A stretch of 39,353 bases of DNA from Candidatus Krumholzibacteriia bacterium (GTDB taxonomy: Bacteria > Krumholzibacteriota > Krumholzibacteriia > LZORAL124-64-63). The notes below the pieces were generated by a model. The model was not told where the DNA came from. It saw only the letters and a list, made by a program, of their open reading frames with translations, and searched no databases. A program made the translations under genes and the position numbers. Below, one piece after another: positions 25,894-33,935 of this stretch; the first letter of the stretch is position 1, and the number at the start of each line of letters is the position of its first letter. The stretch is from assembly GCA_024762975.1 (NCBI GenBank), contig JANTGJ010000017.1:1-39353 (forward strand), read 5' to 3'.

Positions 25894-26648
25894 CGAGCGC
25901 ATCACCGCAGCACGGTCCCGGCCCACGGGACAGCAAATTCACCTCCCGTGCGCAACTGGCCTTCCGCCGGGGCAGCACCCGTCGCCTGGCCGGCGCCGTC
26001 GCAGTCGCGTTGATCGCACTGGTTGTCCTGGTCCTCCTCGGCCCCAGCCGGGACGCCGTCCGCAAGCGATTCGAGTACTATGGAGCTCCCGGCGAAATGG
26101 TGATCATGCAGGAGATCTCGATCGACGAGGGATCGGCGAAGGTCCATCAACTGCCCCAGACCCTGCAAACACCGCCTCCCCCGTCCCGGATCGAGATCGA
26201 GCCCGAACCGGAAAACGAGGATGCGACGGATCCGAAACCGCGCGATGCGCCGGTCAACGACCTCCAGGAGATCGATCTGCCCAGTACCGACCCGAATCCC
26301 GATGCGGACCGGGTGATGGACAATCAGGTCGAGTTGGCGCTGCCACAGCAGACGAACCCCGATTGGTACCTCTTGGTGCATGTACTGCCCGAGTACCCCT
26401 TCGACGCGCCGCCGTCCGAGCAGCGGATCCCCGTCATACAGGTCCGAGTCGCGATTTTCGTGAATCGGGAGGGCGACGTGACCGAAGCCATGATCCAGTC
26501 GGCGACGGGCGGTTCGACCTTCACCAACGAAGTCCTGAAGAAGGTGCAACAATGGAAATTCGGCTGGCGCATCGATCCCGAGGCCGGCCGTTGGATCGAG
26601 TTGACCTTCAACTTCAACAGCCCCTATGCGCCGCGGCCCCGCCGCTAG
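25890..26648 (+). CDS. TonB-family periplasmic-spanning protein
   Basis: 252 residues. A basic cytoplasmic N-terminus is followed by a single membrane helix (about 33-51), an acidic and proline-rich periplasmic stretch (about 85-150, with PPPPS and EPEPEN) and a C-terminal TonB_C-like domain (PVIQVRVAIFVNREGDVTEA, VLKKVQQWKFGW). Canonical TonB carries a His in the membrane helix for ExbBD coupling; none is present here, and no exbB/exbD is nearby. ATG 25890 overlaps the amidase stop as ATGA, with GGAGGGAG upstream. Coupling to an amidase hints at a wall-related or outer-membrane role rather than standard iron uptake; this is inference. Confidence 0.82.
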   Translation: MTSASPQHGPGPRDSKFTSRAQLAFRRGSTRRLAGAVAVALIALVVLVLLGPSRDAVRKRFEYYGAPGEMVIMQEISIDEGSAKVHQLPQTLQTPPPPSRIEIEPEPENEDATDPKPRDAPVNDLQEIDLPSTDPNPDADRVMDNQVELALPQQTNPDWYLLVHVLPEYPFDAPPSEQRIPVIQVRVAIFVNREGDVTEAMIQSATGGSTFTNEVLKKVQQWKFGWRIDPEAGRWIELTFNFNSPYAPRPRR

Positions 26649-26684
26649 GAGGCGAGGCCGCGTTCGATCTCCGGCGAACGCCTC
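26649..26684. terminator. Stem-loop between convergent TonB-like and LpoA-like genes
   Basis: CGTTCG/CGAACG (6 bp, 8-nt loop) extends through GAGGC/GCCTC with an internal bulge. It fills the 39-bp space between two convergent stops, the usual place for a bidirectional terminator, although neither strand has a T-tract. Confidence 0.5.
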
Positions 26685-26687
26685 TCA

Positions 26688-28574
26688 CTAGCGTTCCGCC
26701 GGTACCGGCTGGAGCGCATCCATGCCGAGGCTGTCCGCCGCAACGGTATCGGCATGCGCCTGCTCCCAGGCCCACGCCTCGGCGAATAGACGGGCCGGGA
26801 AGCGCACCACACGCCCGCCGCGGACCATGCGCACCGACTGCTCGAAGGAGTCGAGGCCTTCGGCGTCGAAATCGCGACTGGCCAGGCGTCCGCGGAGGGC
26901 TGCCGTCAACTGTGCCCGGTTCGCGACCCCTGCGTCATTCATCGTCTCGAGCAGCATCCGCAAAGCCTGGTAGACCTTCAGAGCCTGCGGTGTGACCTCA
27001 CCGGGATAGGCATCTTCCTGCCATTTGAGATAGAATTCTTCGGTCCACTGCGGTCGGAACATGGCCAGATCCGAGGGCAACAGGGCGCCGTCCAGGGAAT
27101 CACCGGCGCGCTGGATCAGCCGTTCGGAATTCCAGTGACTCAGGCCCAGCACCATGGCTCCGGAGCGATAGAAATCCAATTGCGGGCCGAGCATGACCAT
27201 CTGGTCCACTGTTGCCGGCGTAAAAATCACCTCGGGCCGGTATTCGCGCAGCTTCAGGATCGGTGGGCGGAAATCGGTCCCCGCGGGCGGGTAGGAGGCC
27301 ATCGCCAGCACCGTGCCGCCCAACGCCGCCACTTCGGTACTGAAGTCTTCGGCAATCCGGCGCCCTTCCGGATCATCCGGATACAGGACAGCGAAACGCT
27401 CCTTCAGCAGCACCTTCGTGGCTACCTGGGCCAGCAGACGAATCTCGAAAAGCCCGGTGAGGTTGGTCTGAAATATACCGTCCCCCAGCTTCCAGACGCC
27501 CTCGTTCGTCGCCGTTGGAGAAACCAACGGCACCCCGTAGCTATCACACACCAGCGCCGCGGCCGCGGTCGACGAACTGAGCAACGAACCCAACAGGACC
27601 ACGGCGCCTTCCTCGGCGCACAAGCGCCGCGCAGCCAGGGCCGCGGTCACCGGATCTCCCGCCGTATCTTCGACCAGCAATTCGTAATTTGTGCCCATCT
27701 CGGTATTGGCGGCGTCCAGCGCCAGCAGGGCCGCATCGACAAAGGCATTCCCCAGCAACGCATACTTCTCCGTCAACGGAGCCAGCAACCCAATGCGATT
27801 GATCTGCACCGGACCGGAAGGCTCGTAGTGGGGACGACGTGTCACCGATTCCGGATCGGCGACCAGTTCGCGCGCGGCCAGGGTCCAACGATCCGCCGGA
27901 GCATCCACTCCCAGCCGGTCGACCACGCCCTGTGCCGCCTCGAATTCACCGAGTTGCAGGTGGTCACGCACCCGCAGGTAACCGAGGTAGGGATAAAGAG
28001 CGGAATTGGGCACGCGTCCCATCAGGCTGGCCAATTGGGTTCCATCCAGGCGTTTCAGGTAGAGATCCGCCTGCGGAGCACCATCGGGTCCGGTCGCACG
28101 GGCCGGATTGCGGTCGTGATAGCGCACCAGAAGGTAGGCCGCATCGAGAGTATCGCCCGCGGCAGCTGCCAACCCGGCGCCGCGTTGAAGCGTCTTGTCC
28201 AGGAGCGGGCTGCCGGCAAAGTCACTCATCATTTCGGACACGAACCGGCGCGCGCGTTCCGTCTCGCCCAGACTCACGGCCGAGTCGATGGCCATATCGA
28301 GGACCTCATCGTTACGATCGAACCGCGAGTGGTAATCGAGTAGATTGGCCGCAATCTCCAGCGTCTTGCGGTCCCGGTGCAGCTGATGCTCCATGACCAT
28401 CTGTGCATACAGGCGCTGCGCCTGATCCAGTTCGGGGCCCTGCAATCCCGCGACGGTTTCGGCAGGCGGATTCTGTCCCCCGCAGCCGGGCAGCAGAATC
28501 CAGGCGGCGATTCCGGCCAGCACGGCGGTCATCAAGAGGGCCGATCGGCGAGCGAAGATCTCGGTCCGCGGCAT
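26688..28574 (-). CDS. LpoA-like lipoprotein: TPR-like helical N-domain plus periplasmic-binding (LivJ-type) C-domain
   Basis: 628 residues. The lipoprotein signal ends in LPGC (C31). A helical region (about 40-245) resembles TPR repeats. The C-terminal domain (from about 258, INRIGLLAPLTEKYALLG, through VVLLGSLLSSSTAAAA, PLVSPTATNEG, FAVLYPDDPEGRR to about 600) is a type I periplasmic-binding fold. This is the architecture of LpoA, the outer-membrane activator of penicillin-binding protein 1A, and also of branched-amino-acid sensors. ATG 28574 has AGGAG eight bases upstream, 10 nt after the DUF2914 gene. Whether it activates a PBP is untested. Confidence 0.82.
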   Translation of the reverse strand: MPRTEIFARRSALLMTAVLAGIAAWILLPGCGGQNPPAETVAGLQGPELDQAQRLYAQMVMEHQLHRDRKTLEIAANLLDYHSRFDRNDEVLDMAIDSAVSLGETERARRFVSEMMSDFAGSPLLDKTLQRGAGLAAAAGDTLDAAYLLVRYHDRNPARATGPDGAPQADLYLKRLDGTQLASLMGRVPNSALYPYLGYLRVRDHLQLGEFEAAQGVVDRLGVDAPADRWTLAARELVADPESVTRRPHYEPSGPVQINRIGLLAPLTEKYALLGNAFVDAALLALDAANTEMGTNYELLVEDTAGDPVTAALAARRLCAEEGAVVLLGSLLSSSTAAAALVCDSYGVPLVSPTATNEGVWKLGDGIFQTNLTGLFEIRLLAQVATKVLLKERFAVLYPDDPEGRRIAEDFSTEVAALGGTVLAMASYPPAGTDFRPPILKLREYRPEVIFTPATVDQMVMLGPQLDFYRSGAMVLGLSHWNSERLIQRAGDSLDGALLPSDLAMFRPQWTEEFYLKWQEDAYPGEVTPQALKVYQALRMLLETMNDAGVANRAQLTAALRGRLASRDFDAEGLDSFEQSVRMVRGGRVVRFPARLFAEAWAWEQAHADTVAADSLGMDALQPVPAER

Positions 28575-28584
28575 GGATAGTCTC

Positions 28585-29031
28585 CTATTCGACGACAAAA
28601 GCTGCGGTATGCAGCACCTTGCCCGAGGCATCGAGGACCTTGACCTCCCACGCACCCGTCCAGGCGGGCAGGATGCGCTTCGAGGACCACGTTCTCCAGT
28701 TGGAGGATCCGACCTTCAAGGTGACCCGGGCCTTGGCCTCACCTTCGTGATACCAGGCATGGGTGATGGTGGTCGGGACTTCCAACCCCTGGACTCGGGT
28801 CAGGCAATAGATGGTTCCCGCGTCGGCGGCGAAATGATCTCCGGGATCGACGAGCTCACGCGTGACGCGATCGAGCTCGGTGCCCAGCTGTGCCGAAACC
28901 TGCACGGTCGATTCGGACTCGTTCGTGTCGGCTGCGACCGCATCAGACAACGGACCTACCGCCAACACGACGAGGGCAACGACAACACCGGTTGTCGCGC
29001 GCGGAACGAGATACTGCAAGCGGTGGATCAT
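28585..29031 (-). CDS. Secreted DUF2914-domain protein
   Basis: 148 residues. The signal peptide spans about 1-34 (hydrophobic VVVALVVLAV, then SDAVAAD). The remainder matches the DUF2914 pattern: an aromatic-Cys YCLTRV, PTTITHAWYHEG, SSNWRTWSSK, TGAWEVKVLDASGKVL and a final FVVE strand. It is a small beta-rich periplasmic domain of unknown function. ATG 29031 has GGAGGAG five bases upstream. It is sandwiched between the parvulin lipoprotein and LpoA-like genes, so an envelope role is likely. Confidence 0.85.
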   Translation of the reverse strand: MIHRLQYLVPRATTGVVVALVVLAVGPLSDAVAADTNESESTVQVSAQLGTELDRVTRELVDPGDHFAADAGTIYCLTRVQGLEVPTTITHAWYHEGEAKARVTLKVGSSNWRTWSSKRILPAWTGAWEVKVLDASGKVLHTAAFVVE

Positions 29032-29052
29032 GGCGACTCCTCCGGGTCCGCA

Positions 29053-29115
29053 GGGCCGGATCTTGCCGGCCCCGTCGGTTCTTTCCCGTGTCCCGTCAGG
29101 CGGAACGCTTCCGCC
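29053..29115 (-). other. Two stem-loops between parvulin and DUF2914 genes
   Basis: GGCGGAA-CGC-TTCCGCC (29099-29115) lies just after the parvulin gene stop and GGGCCGG-ATCTTG-CCGGCCC (29053-29072) precedes DUF2914. Both are perfect 7-bp stems (plus-strand sequence given). Neither has a T-run. They may stabilise or partially terminate the transcript. Confidence 0.4.
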
Positions 29116-29123
29116 ACCTTACC

Positions 29124-30350
29124 CTACTTGCGCAGATCTTCAATACTGGAAGGGTGCAAGGCCGCCGGGTTATCAAGATTATCGAGCAGGAACTGCGCAT
29201 CCGAAACCAGCTCGCTGTCCGGATACTCTCGCAAGAGACGGGCCAGATATCGACTGGCAGCGCGCTTGTCGTGGAACGAGTCCAGCGCCGTGTTGCCGGC
29301 CAGGAACAGCGCATCATCAGCCCGGTCGCTCTCGGGGAAATCGGCATAGATCATGTCCAGAACTTCCATCTTCTGCATCGGGTCCGCCAGCAGCCGAGCC
29401 TTGGCCAGCAATTCGTCGGGGCTGAGTCCCTGACCCGGAGCATAGGGCCCCTGGAACGTGATTTCCGCATTCTTGCGCGCATCGACCAGCCAATCATCGA
29501 CGATCTGGTTCCGGAATCCGGGGGTAACTTCGGACAACACCTGCAAACGGGCTTCGTTGTACGTCATGTTGCGATCCGGTTCGCGGCGCCGAATCTCAAC
29601 CACGTGCCACCGATTGCCGATGCGGAACGGTCGATTCAATCCATCGCTGCAGGCATAGGCACGCAACGCGAAGGCCTTGTAATCATCCACATTTTCGACG
29701 TAGCCGCCCGCGTTGAACCAGCCCAGTTCGCCGTCCTTGGCCTTGGTCTTTTCGTTGACCGACATCTCCTTGCAGACGACCTCGAAACGATCCTTCCACT
29801 CTCCCGTGGCGATGCGGTTGTACGCTTTCCAGGCATCATCCTCGTTGGTCAGTTCGATGTGACGTGCCTGCACCAGCCCCTTGGACTTGTAGCGGCTGCG
29901 GTTCGCCATGTAGTGATCCTGCAGATCCTCTTCCTCCGGCTCTTTCCCCTTCAGCAGATACAGATTCTTCATCGCCAGGGTCAGGGCGTCTCGCCGTTGC
30001 GAGATCAGGGTGCGGGCGACCGCCTGGGTATTGTAAAGCTCCTGATCCACCGCGCCCTGGACCAGCAGTAGATCATCCACCATATCCTTGAGCAGCAGAC
30101 GTTGCCCCTCCGGCCCCCGGAACTTCGCCTTGCGGCTCTCCGTCAGCTCATCAAAACGCAATTGCAGATCGAATTCGGTGATCTTGACGCCGTTGACCTC
30201 GGCGACCACGGGCGAGATATCATTCGACCCGTCACCATAGACCGGCAGGTATTCGAATTCCCGATCCTGTTGCGCGTCCTGGCATCCGACCAGCAGACTC
30301 GCCATCAGGCCCAGAATCAGGGTGGAAACGATACGGCGGTACTGCAGCAT
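29124..30350 (-). CDS. Parvulin-type peptidyl-prolyl isomerase lipoprotein with TPR-like C-terminus
   Basis: 408 residues. Lipobox LLVGC (C23). An N-terminal SurA/PrsA-like helical region (about 45-150, VVAEVNGVKITEFDLQL) is followed by a parvulin domain (about 158-255: QARHIELTNED, DGELGWFNAGG, GNRWHVVEIRRREP). Residues about 325-392 resemble paired TPR helices (YADFPESDRADDALFLAG, YPDSELVSDAQFLLDNL) as in BamD/YbgF-type lipoproteins. It probably assists folding of exported proteins. ATG 30350 has GGAG upstream. The gene is 38 nt after the guanylyltransferase gene. Confidence 0.87.
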   Translation of the reverse strand: MLQYRRIVSTLILGLMASLLVGCQDAQQDREFEYLPVYGDGSNDISPVVAEVNGVKITEFDLQLRFDELTESRKAKFRGPEGQRLLLKDMVDDLLLVQGAVDQELYNTQAVARTLISQRRDALTLAMKNLYLLKGKEPEEEDLQDHYMANRSRYKSKGLVQARHIELTNEDDAWKAYNRIATGEWKDRFEVVCKEMSVNEKTKAKDGELGWFNAGGYVENVDDYKAFALRAYACSDGLNRPFRIGNRWHVVEIRRREPDRNMTYNEARLQVLSEVTPGFRNQIVDDWLVDARKNAEITFQGPYAPGQGLSPDELLAKARLLADPMQKMEVLDMIYADFPESDRADDALFLAGNTALDSFHDKRAASRYLARLLREYPDSELVSDAQFLLDNLDNPAALHPSSIEDLRK

Positions 30351-30388
30351 TGCGATTCTCCTCCGGGGTTTTCAACCGGCGCCAAGAC

Positions 30389-31489
30389 CTACAGCAGATC
30401 CCCGCGCTCACTTGCTTCGAGTCGCTCGATAACTTCCTTCAGGCGCTGCGCCTGATCCTTGCGACAGATCAGGAGCGCATCCGGAGCATCGACCACGATG
30501 AGATCCTCCACGCCGATCAGCGCTGTCAGCTTGTCCGGCACCATCAGGATATTTCCGTGGGCGTCGAGGGGCAGCAACTCACCGCGTCCGCGATTCTCCG
30601 CAGGCAATCCCTCGGCCAACTCGCCCCACGCATCCCAGCTGCCCAGATCGGACCAGCGGTACCCGGCGGCCAGGACCCCGAAATCGTCCAGCTTCTCCAT
30701 GACCGCATTGTCAATCGATTCACTGCGACAGACGGCGTAGGCGCTCTGCAACGCCGCTTCGAAGCGATCGGTTCCGAATTCGGCGGCAGCCGGCGCCATG
30801 GCCTGCACGATATCGTCCATTTCCCGGCCGGCAACGGCAGCAAAATGGCGTGGATTCCAGACGAAGATTCCGCTATTCCACAGATGCCGCCCGCCCCGCA
30901 CATACCGCTCGGCGGTTGCCAGGTCCGGCTTTTCGACGAAGGCCAGTCCACGGCGAATCTCCGTGCCCTCCTCCGCATCGGTCAACAGGTAACCGTAGCC
31001 GGTTTCCGGACGAGTGGGCGGGATCCCGAAAGTCAGGACTGTGGGATTGGCAGCGGCCACCGCAAAAGCGGTCGCCAACTGATCACGAAAAACACCATCG
31101 TCGGGAATGAAGTGATCCGCAGGAAGGAGCGCCACGGGCGCTTCGGGGTCAATGCGCGCAGCGAGGGCCATCCCCAACGCAGCGCAGGGTGCGGTGTTGC
31201 GACCGACCGGCTCGTTCACCACCTGGGCGGCATCCAGTTCGGGCAGCTCGGCACGGGTCGGCTCGGCCAGCGAACCGCTGGTGATGACCAGGACGCGCTC
31301 GGGCCCGACCAGCGGCACCAGACGGTCGAAGGTCTCACGCAACAGGCTGCGGCCCGAAGCCAGCGCCAGCAACTGCTTGGGGCGATCTTTTCGGCTGAGG
31401 GGCCAAAAACGCGTACCCCGGCCTCCGGCCATGATGATGCAGATGCCGGAGGCGGGCGAACAGGAGCCGTTGCCGGTCGGAGGCGTCAT
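30389..31489 (-). CDS. Mannose-1-phosphate guanylyltransferase
   Basis: 366 residues. GGRGTRFWPLSRKDRPKQLL is the nucleotidyltransferase signature of GDP-mannose pyrophosphorylases. NEPVGRNTAP, LPADHFI, GYGYL, FVEKPD and WNSGIFVWN follow in family order. It makes GDP-mannose from mannose 1-phosphate and GTP. The phosphomannose isomerase half of longer ManC proteins is absent. ATG 31489 lies 12 nt after the rplI stop with a G-rich but weak ribosome site. GDP-mannose could feed the Dpm1-like enzyme at 1484-2476. Confidence 0.92.
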   Translation of the reverse strand: MTPPTGNGSCSPASGICIIMAGGRGTRFWPLSRKDRPKQLLALASGRSLLRETFDRLVPLVGPERVLVITSGSLAEPTRAELPELDAAQVVNEPVGRNTAPCAALGMALAARIDPEAPVALLPADHFIPDDGVFRDQLATAFAVAAANPTVLTFGIPPTRPETGYGYLLTDAEEGTEIRRGLAFVEKPDLATAERYVRGGRHLWNSGIFVWNPRHFAAVAGREMDDIVQAMAPAAAEFGTDRFEAALQSAYAVCRSESIDNAVMEKLDDFGVLAAGYRWSDLGSWDAWGELAEGLPAENRGRGELLPLDAHGNILMVPDKLTALIGVEDLIVVDAPDALLICRKDQAQRLKEVIERLEASERGDLL

Positions 31490-31500
31490 CTCGCCCCCGC

Positions 31501-31944
31501 TCAAGCCTTGACGACCCACACCTTGGCGACGACTTCGACCTCGGCGTGCAGCTTGATCGGTACCGAATAGACGCCCAATTGCTTGATGGGCTCTTCCAGA
31601 ACGATCTGCTTGTGATCGAACTCGTTGTTCTCGGCCTTCAGAGCCTCCGCGATATCGCGCTGGCCGACGGAACCGAAGAGCTTCTCTTCCTCGTCCGCCT
31701 GCACCGAGATCGTGCAGGAAAGCTCGCCCATCGTCTTGGCCAGTTCCTCGGCACTCGCCTTGCGCAGATCGTCGCGCTTGGTTTCGAGCTTCATGTGCTC
31801 GAGCACCATCTTGGCGTTGCCCTCGGAAGCCTCGACGGCCTTGCCCTGCGGGATCAGGAAATTGCGTGCGAAGCCCCGCTTGACCGAGACGGTCTCGCCC
31901 ATCTCGCCCAGGTTGTCCACGCTCGTCATCAGGATCACGTCCAT
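31501..31944 (-). CDS. rplI: 50S ribosomal protein bL9
   Basis: 147 residues. MDVILMTSVDNLGEMGETVSV and the GFARNFLIPQGKA loop are diagnostic of bL9's N-terminal domain, followed by the long connecting helix and C-domain (LFGSVGQRDIAEAL). It binds 23S rRNA at the L1 stalk base. ATG 31944 has AAAGGTGG upstream. It is the last ribosomal gene of rpsF-rpsR-DUF2232-rplI. Confidence 0.97.
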   Translation of the reverse strand: MDVILMTSVDNLGEMGETVSVKRGFARNFLIPQGKAVEASEGNAKMVLEHMKLETKRDDLRKASAEELAKTMGELSCTISVQADEEEKLFGSVGQRDIAEALKAENNEFDHKQIVLEEPIKQLGVYSVPIKLHAEVEVVAKVWVVKA

Positions 31945-31958
31945 CTCTTAAACCACCT

Positions 31959-32957
31959 TTACTCGACTTCGCGCGCCTCGTACTCACGATGGCGGCGCCT
32001 CAGATCGAACCATTGATCGGCCAGCCCCAGCACGAGAGAGGAGGCGACCAGAACGGCGAACAGGGGAAATCCCATGATCAGCCAGAAAACCACCTGCATC
32101 GGGCCGGACATCAGTCGCGAGACGAAATACGCCTGCACGGTAATCCCCTGGACCATCAGCAACAACACTGCGACCAGCGCCAGATTCAAGCCGATTGCCG
32201 CCAGGTACGGCGCCCGCGTCAGCAGCAGCCCGAGTCCGGCAACCAGACCCCACACCACGTAGAACGGCAATCGCCACTGGAGGAACGGTGCTCCCCCCCG
32301 CAGGCGGGTCCGCACTCCACTCCATCTCCCGAGCCACATTCCCAGCAACAGGACCAGGCCTGCCTGCCCGATCATGCCCACCGCCAGAAACGAGGGATAG
32401 ACACGAGCGACGAGGTTCAGCGTCTGGTCAATCCGCTGTTCCTGCTGCTGTCGGGCACGGCTCAGTTCCGGCTCTTCCAGGTCCAACCAGAGCGTCTGCT
32501 CCAGGTTGGTCACCGCCAGCGTTCTCATTTCCTGCAGCGTATCCTGCACCGGCAACTGGCTCATCGACCAGACCAGCAACGGAGCCAGACAGGCGACCAC
32601 CGCGATCCACCCGGCATCCAGACGCCACCGGGCCAACAAGACCCACCCGGCGACCAGCCCTGCCAAACAATCGACAACCGCCTGCCACCCGACCTCCGGT
32701 GACACGAGCACCAGAATTCCGGCGGACGTGATCCCTGCAATCGCGAGGGTCCACTGAATTTGCGGGCCGGTCATCAGGGCCCAGGCCCACAGGGCGGACA
32801 CGATGAAAGGGTAGAAAAGCAGCAGCGCCATGACCGCCGGGAGCGCACCGGTAGCGGCTGATCCCTCGGCCGGAATACGATCCAGCCCCCAGGTCAACCC
32901 TGCGGTGACCAACGCCACGACCAACGGCCGCATCAGGCTCTGCCGGCTCCCTTCCAT
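31959..32957 (-). CDS. DUF2232 (YybS-like) multi-pass membrane protein
   Basis: 332 residues with about eight hydrophobic segments spread along the whole length. A central soluble loop (DLEEPELSRARQQQEQRIDQ) precedes VYPSFLAVGMIGQAGLVLLL, a DUF2232-type block. A gene of this family between rpsR and rplI is a widespread arrangement. ATG 32957 has GGGAG eight bases upstream, 15 nt after rpsR. Function is unknown. Confidence 0.8.
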   Translation of the reverse strand: MEGSRQSLMRPLVVALVTAGLTWGLDRIPAEGSAATGALPAVMALLLFYPFIVSALWAWALMTGPQIQWTLAIAGITSAGILVLVSPEVGWQAVVDCLAGLVAGWVLLARWRLDAGWIAVVACLAPLLVWSMSQLPVQDTLQEMRTLAVTNLEQTLWLDLEEPELSRARQQQEQRIDQTLNLVARVYPSFLAVGMIGQAGLVLLLGMWLGRWSGVRTRLRGGAPFLQWRLPFYVVWGLVAGLGLLLTRAPYLAAIGLNLALVAVLLLMVQGITVQAYFVSRLMSGPMQVVFWLIMGFPLFAVLVASSLVLGLADQWFDLRRRHREYEAREVE

Positions 32958-32972
32958 CCGGAATACTCCCTG

Positions 32973-33239
32973 CTAGCGGTAGTATTCCTTGACGAACGGC
33001 AGCAACGCGATATGACGCGCACGCTTGATCGCGACAGCCAGCGGACGCTGGAACTTCGGGATCGTACCCGTATTGCGCCGCGGAGCAATCTTGCCGCGCT
33101 CGGTCACGAACCGACGCAGAAGCTCCTCGTCCTTGTAATCGATGGCCACCAGGCCGTTGCGGCTGAAGAAGCAAACCTTGGGTTTGCCGTGCCGCCTGTT
33201 CTTCTTCTTCTTCTTGATCCGAAGGTTCTTACGCGCCAT
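32973..33239 (-). CDS. rpsR: 30S ribosomal protein bS18
   Basis: 88 residues. The basic N-terminus is followed by [36 protein letters not shown] and [20 protein letters not shown], all standard bS18 blocks. It pairs with bS6 on the 30S platform. AAGGAG lies upstream of ATG 33239. The 94-nt gap to rpsF holds a stem-loop TGCCGC/GCGGCA near 33270-33285 and another CGCGG/CCGCG with inner TTGA/TCAA. Confidence 0.97.
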   Translation of the reverse strand: MARKNLRIKKKKKNRRHGKPKVCFFSRNGLVAIDYKDEELLRRFVTERGKIAPRRNTGTIPKFQRPLAVAIKRARHIALLPFVKEYYR

Positions 33240-33333
33240 CGGATGCTCCTTTTCCAGATTCGCGCTGCCGCCGGAGCGGCAACGTCAACACAGGTTCAGT
33301 CGCGGATTGATCGATTCAACCGCGAATCGTTGG

Positions 33334-33705
33334 TCAGTCGGCGGCGGGAGCACTTTCGCTCTCGCGTCGGGGAGCTTCCGCGGCACGCTTCGCACGCGCG
33401 GCACGGTTGCGCTCTTCCCACTCCTCGTCGACAACGATCAGATGACGCAGAACCTGGTCGTCCAGGCGGAACTGCTTGTCCAAGTCGGCGACCGCCGTAC
33501 CGTTCGAGCGGAACTTCAGGAACATATAGTTGCCCTTGTTCTCGTGCTCGATCTCATAGGCGAGACGACGGACCCCCCAGTGGTTCTCCTGGGTGATTTC
33601 TCCCTCGTGTCCGGTCAGGATCTCCTTGACCGTGTTCACACGGGATTCCATCTCGGCCTCGGGCTGATCGGCCTTCAAGATGAAGATGAGTTCGTACTTC
33701 TTCAC
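33334..33705 (-). CDS. rpsF: 30S ribosomal protein bS6
   Basis: 123 residues. KKYELIFILKADQPEAE opens the ferredoxin-like fold; WGVRRLAYEIEHENKGNYMF and the C-terminal acidic/Ala tail fit bS6. GTG 33705 is chosen, with GGAGGTG seven bases upstream; longer readings enter the leader. It has its own promoter and a leader of about 180 nt with a long stem-loop, suggesting autoregulation. Confidence 0.95.
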   Translation of the reverse strand: MKKYELIFILKADQPEAEMESRVNTVKEILTGHEGEITQENHWGVRRLAYEIEHENKGNYMFLKFRSNGTAVADLDKQFRLDDQVLRHLIVVDEEWEERNRAARAKRAAEAPRRESESAPAAD

Positions 33706-33749
33706 TGGTAACACCTCCCTCCGGTCAGAACGACCCTGGTCTTTATTCC

Positions 33750-33818
33750 CCGCGAGGCAAGCAGCTCGTGCCGCACGCGGAGTCAGCCAGGGTAGGGATG
33801 TGATATCCAGCCTCGCGG
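33750..33818 (-). promoter_or_regulatory. Structured rpsF leader, candidate bS6:bS18 autoregulatory element
   Basis: CCGCGAGGC and GCCTCGCGG make a perfect 9-bp stem closing about 50 nt, inside which CCGC-GT-GCGG can pair. bS6:bS18 is known to bind a CCG-containing structure in its own mRNA leader in many bacteria. The position fits, but the defining bulge geometry was not verified. Confidence 0.45.
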
Positions 33819-33889
33819 CTGAATTTCGTTTTTTCGGGGTGGATGGATTGACACAACACACCCTCGGCTGCGGATCGCAGCAAGCGGGC

Positions 33890-33918
33890 AATATATCGAA
33901 GCGGGCCGCAATCCGCAA
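33890..33918 (-). promoter_or_regulatory. Promoter of rpsF operon
   Basis: TTGCGG (33913-33918) and TATATT (33890-33895) are separated by 17 bases. Transcription would start near 33883, leaving a leader of about 178 nt before rpsF. The site lies just after the pth stop. Confidence 0.6.
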
Positions 33919-33935
33919 GAAAAACCGGGAAACGG

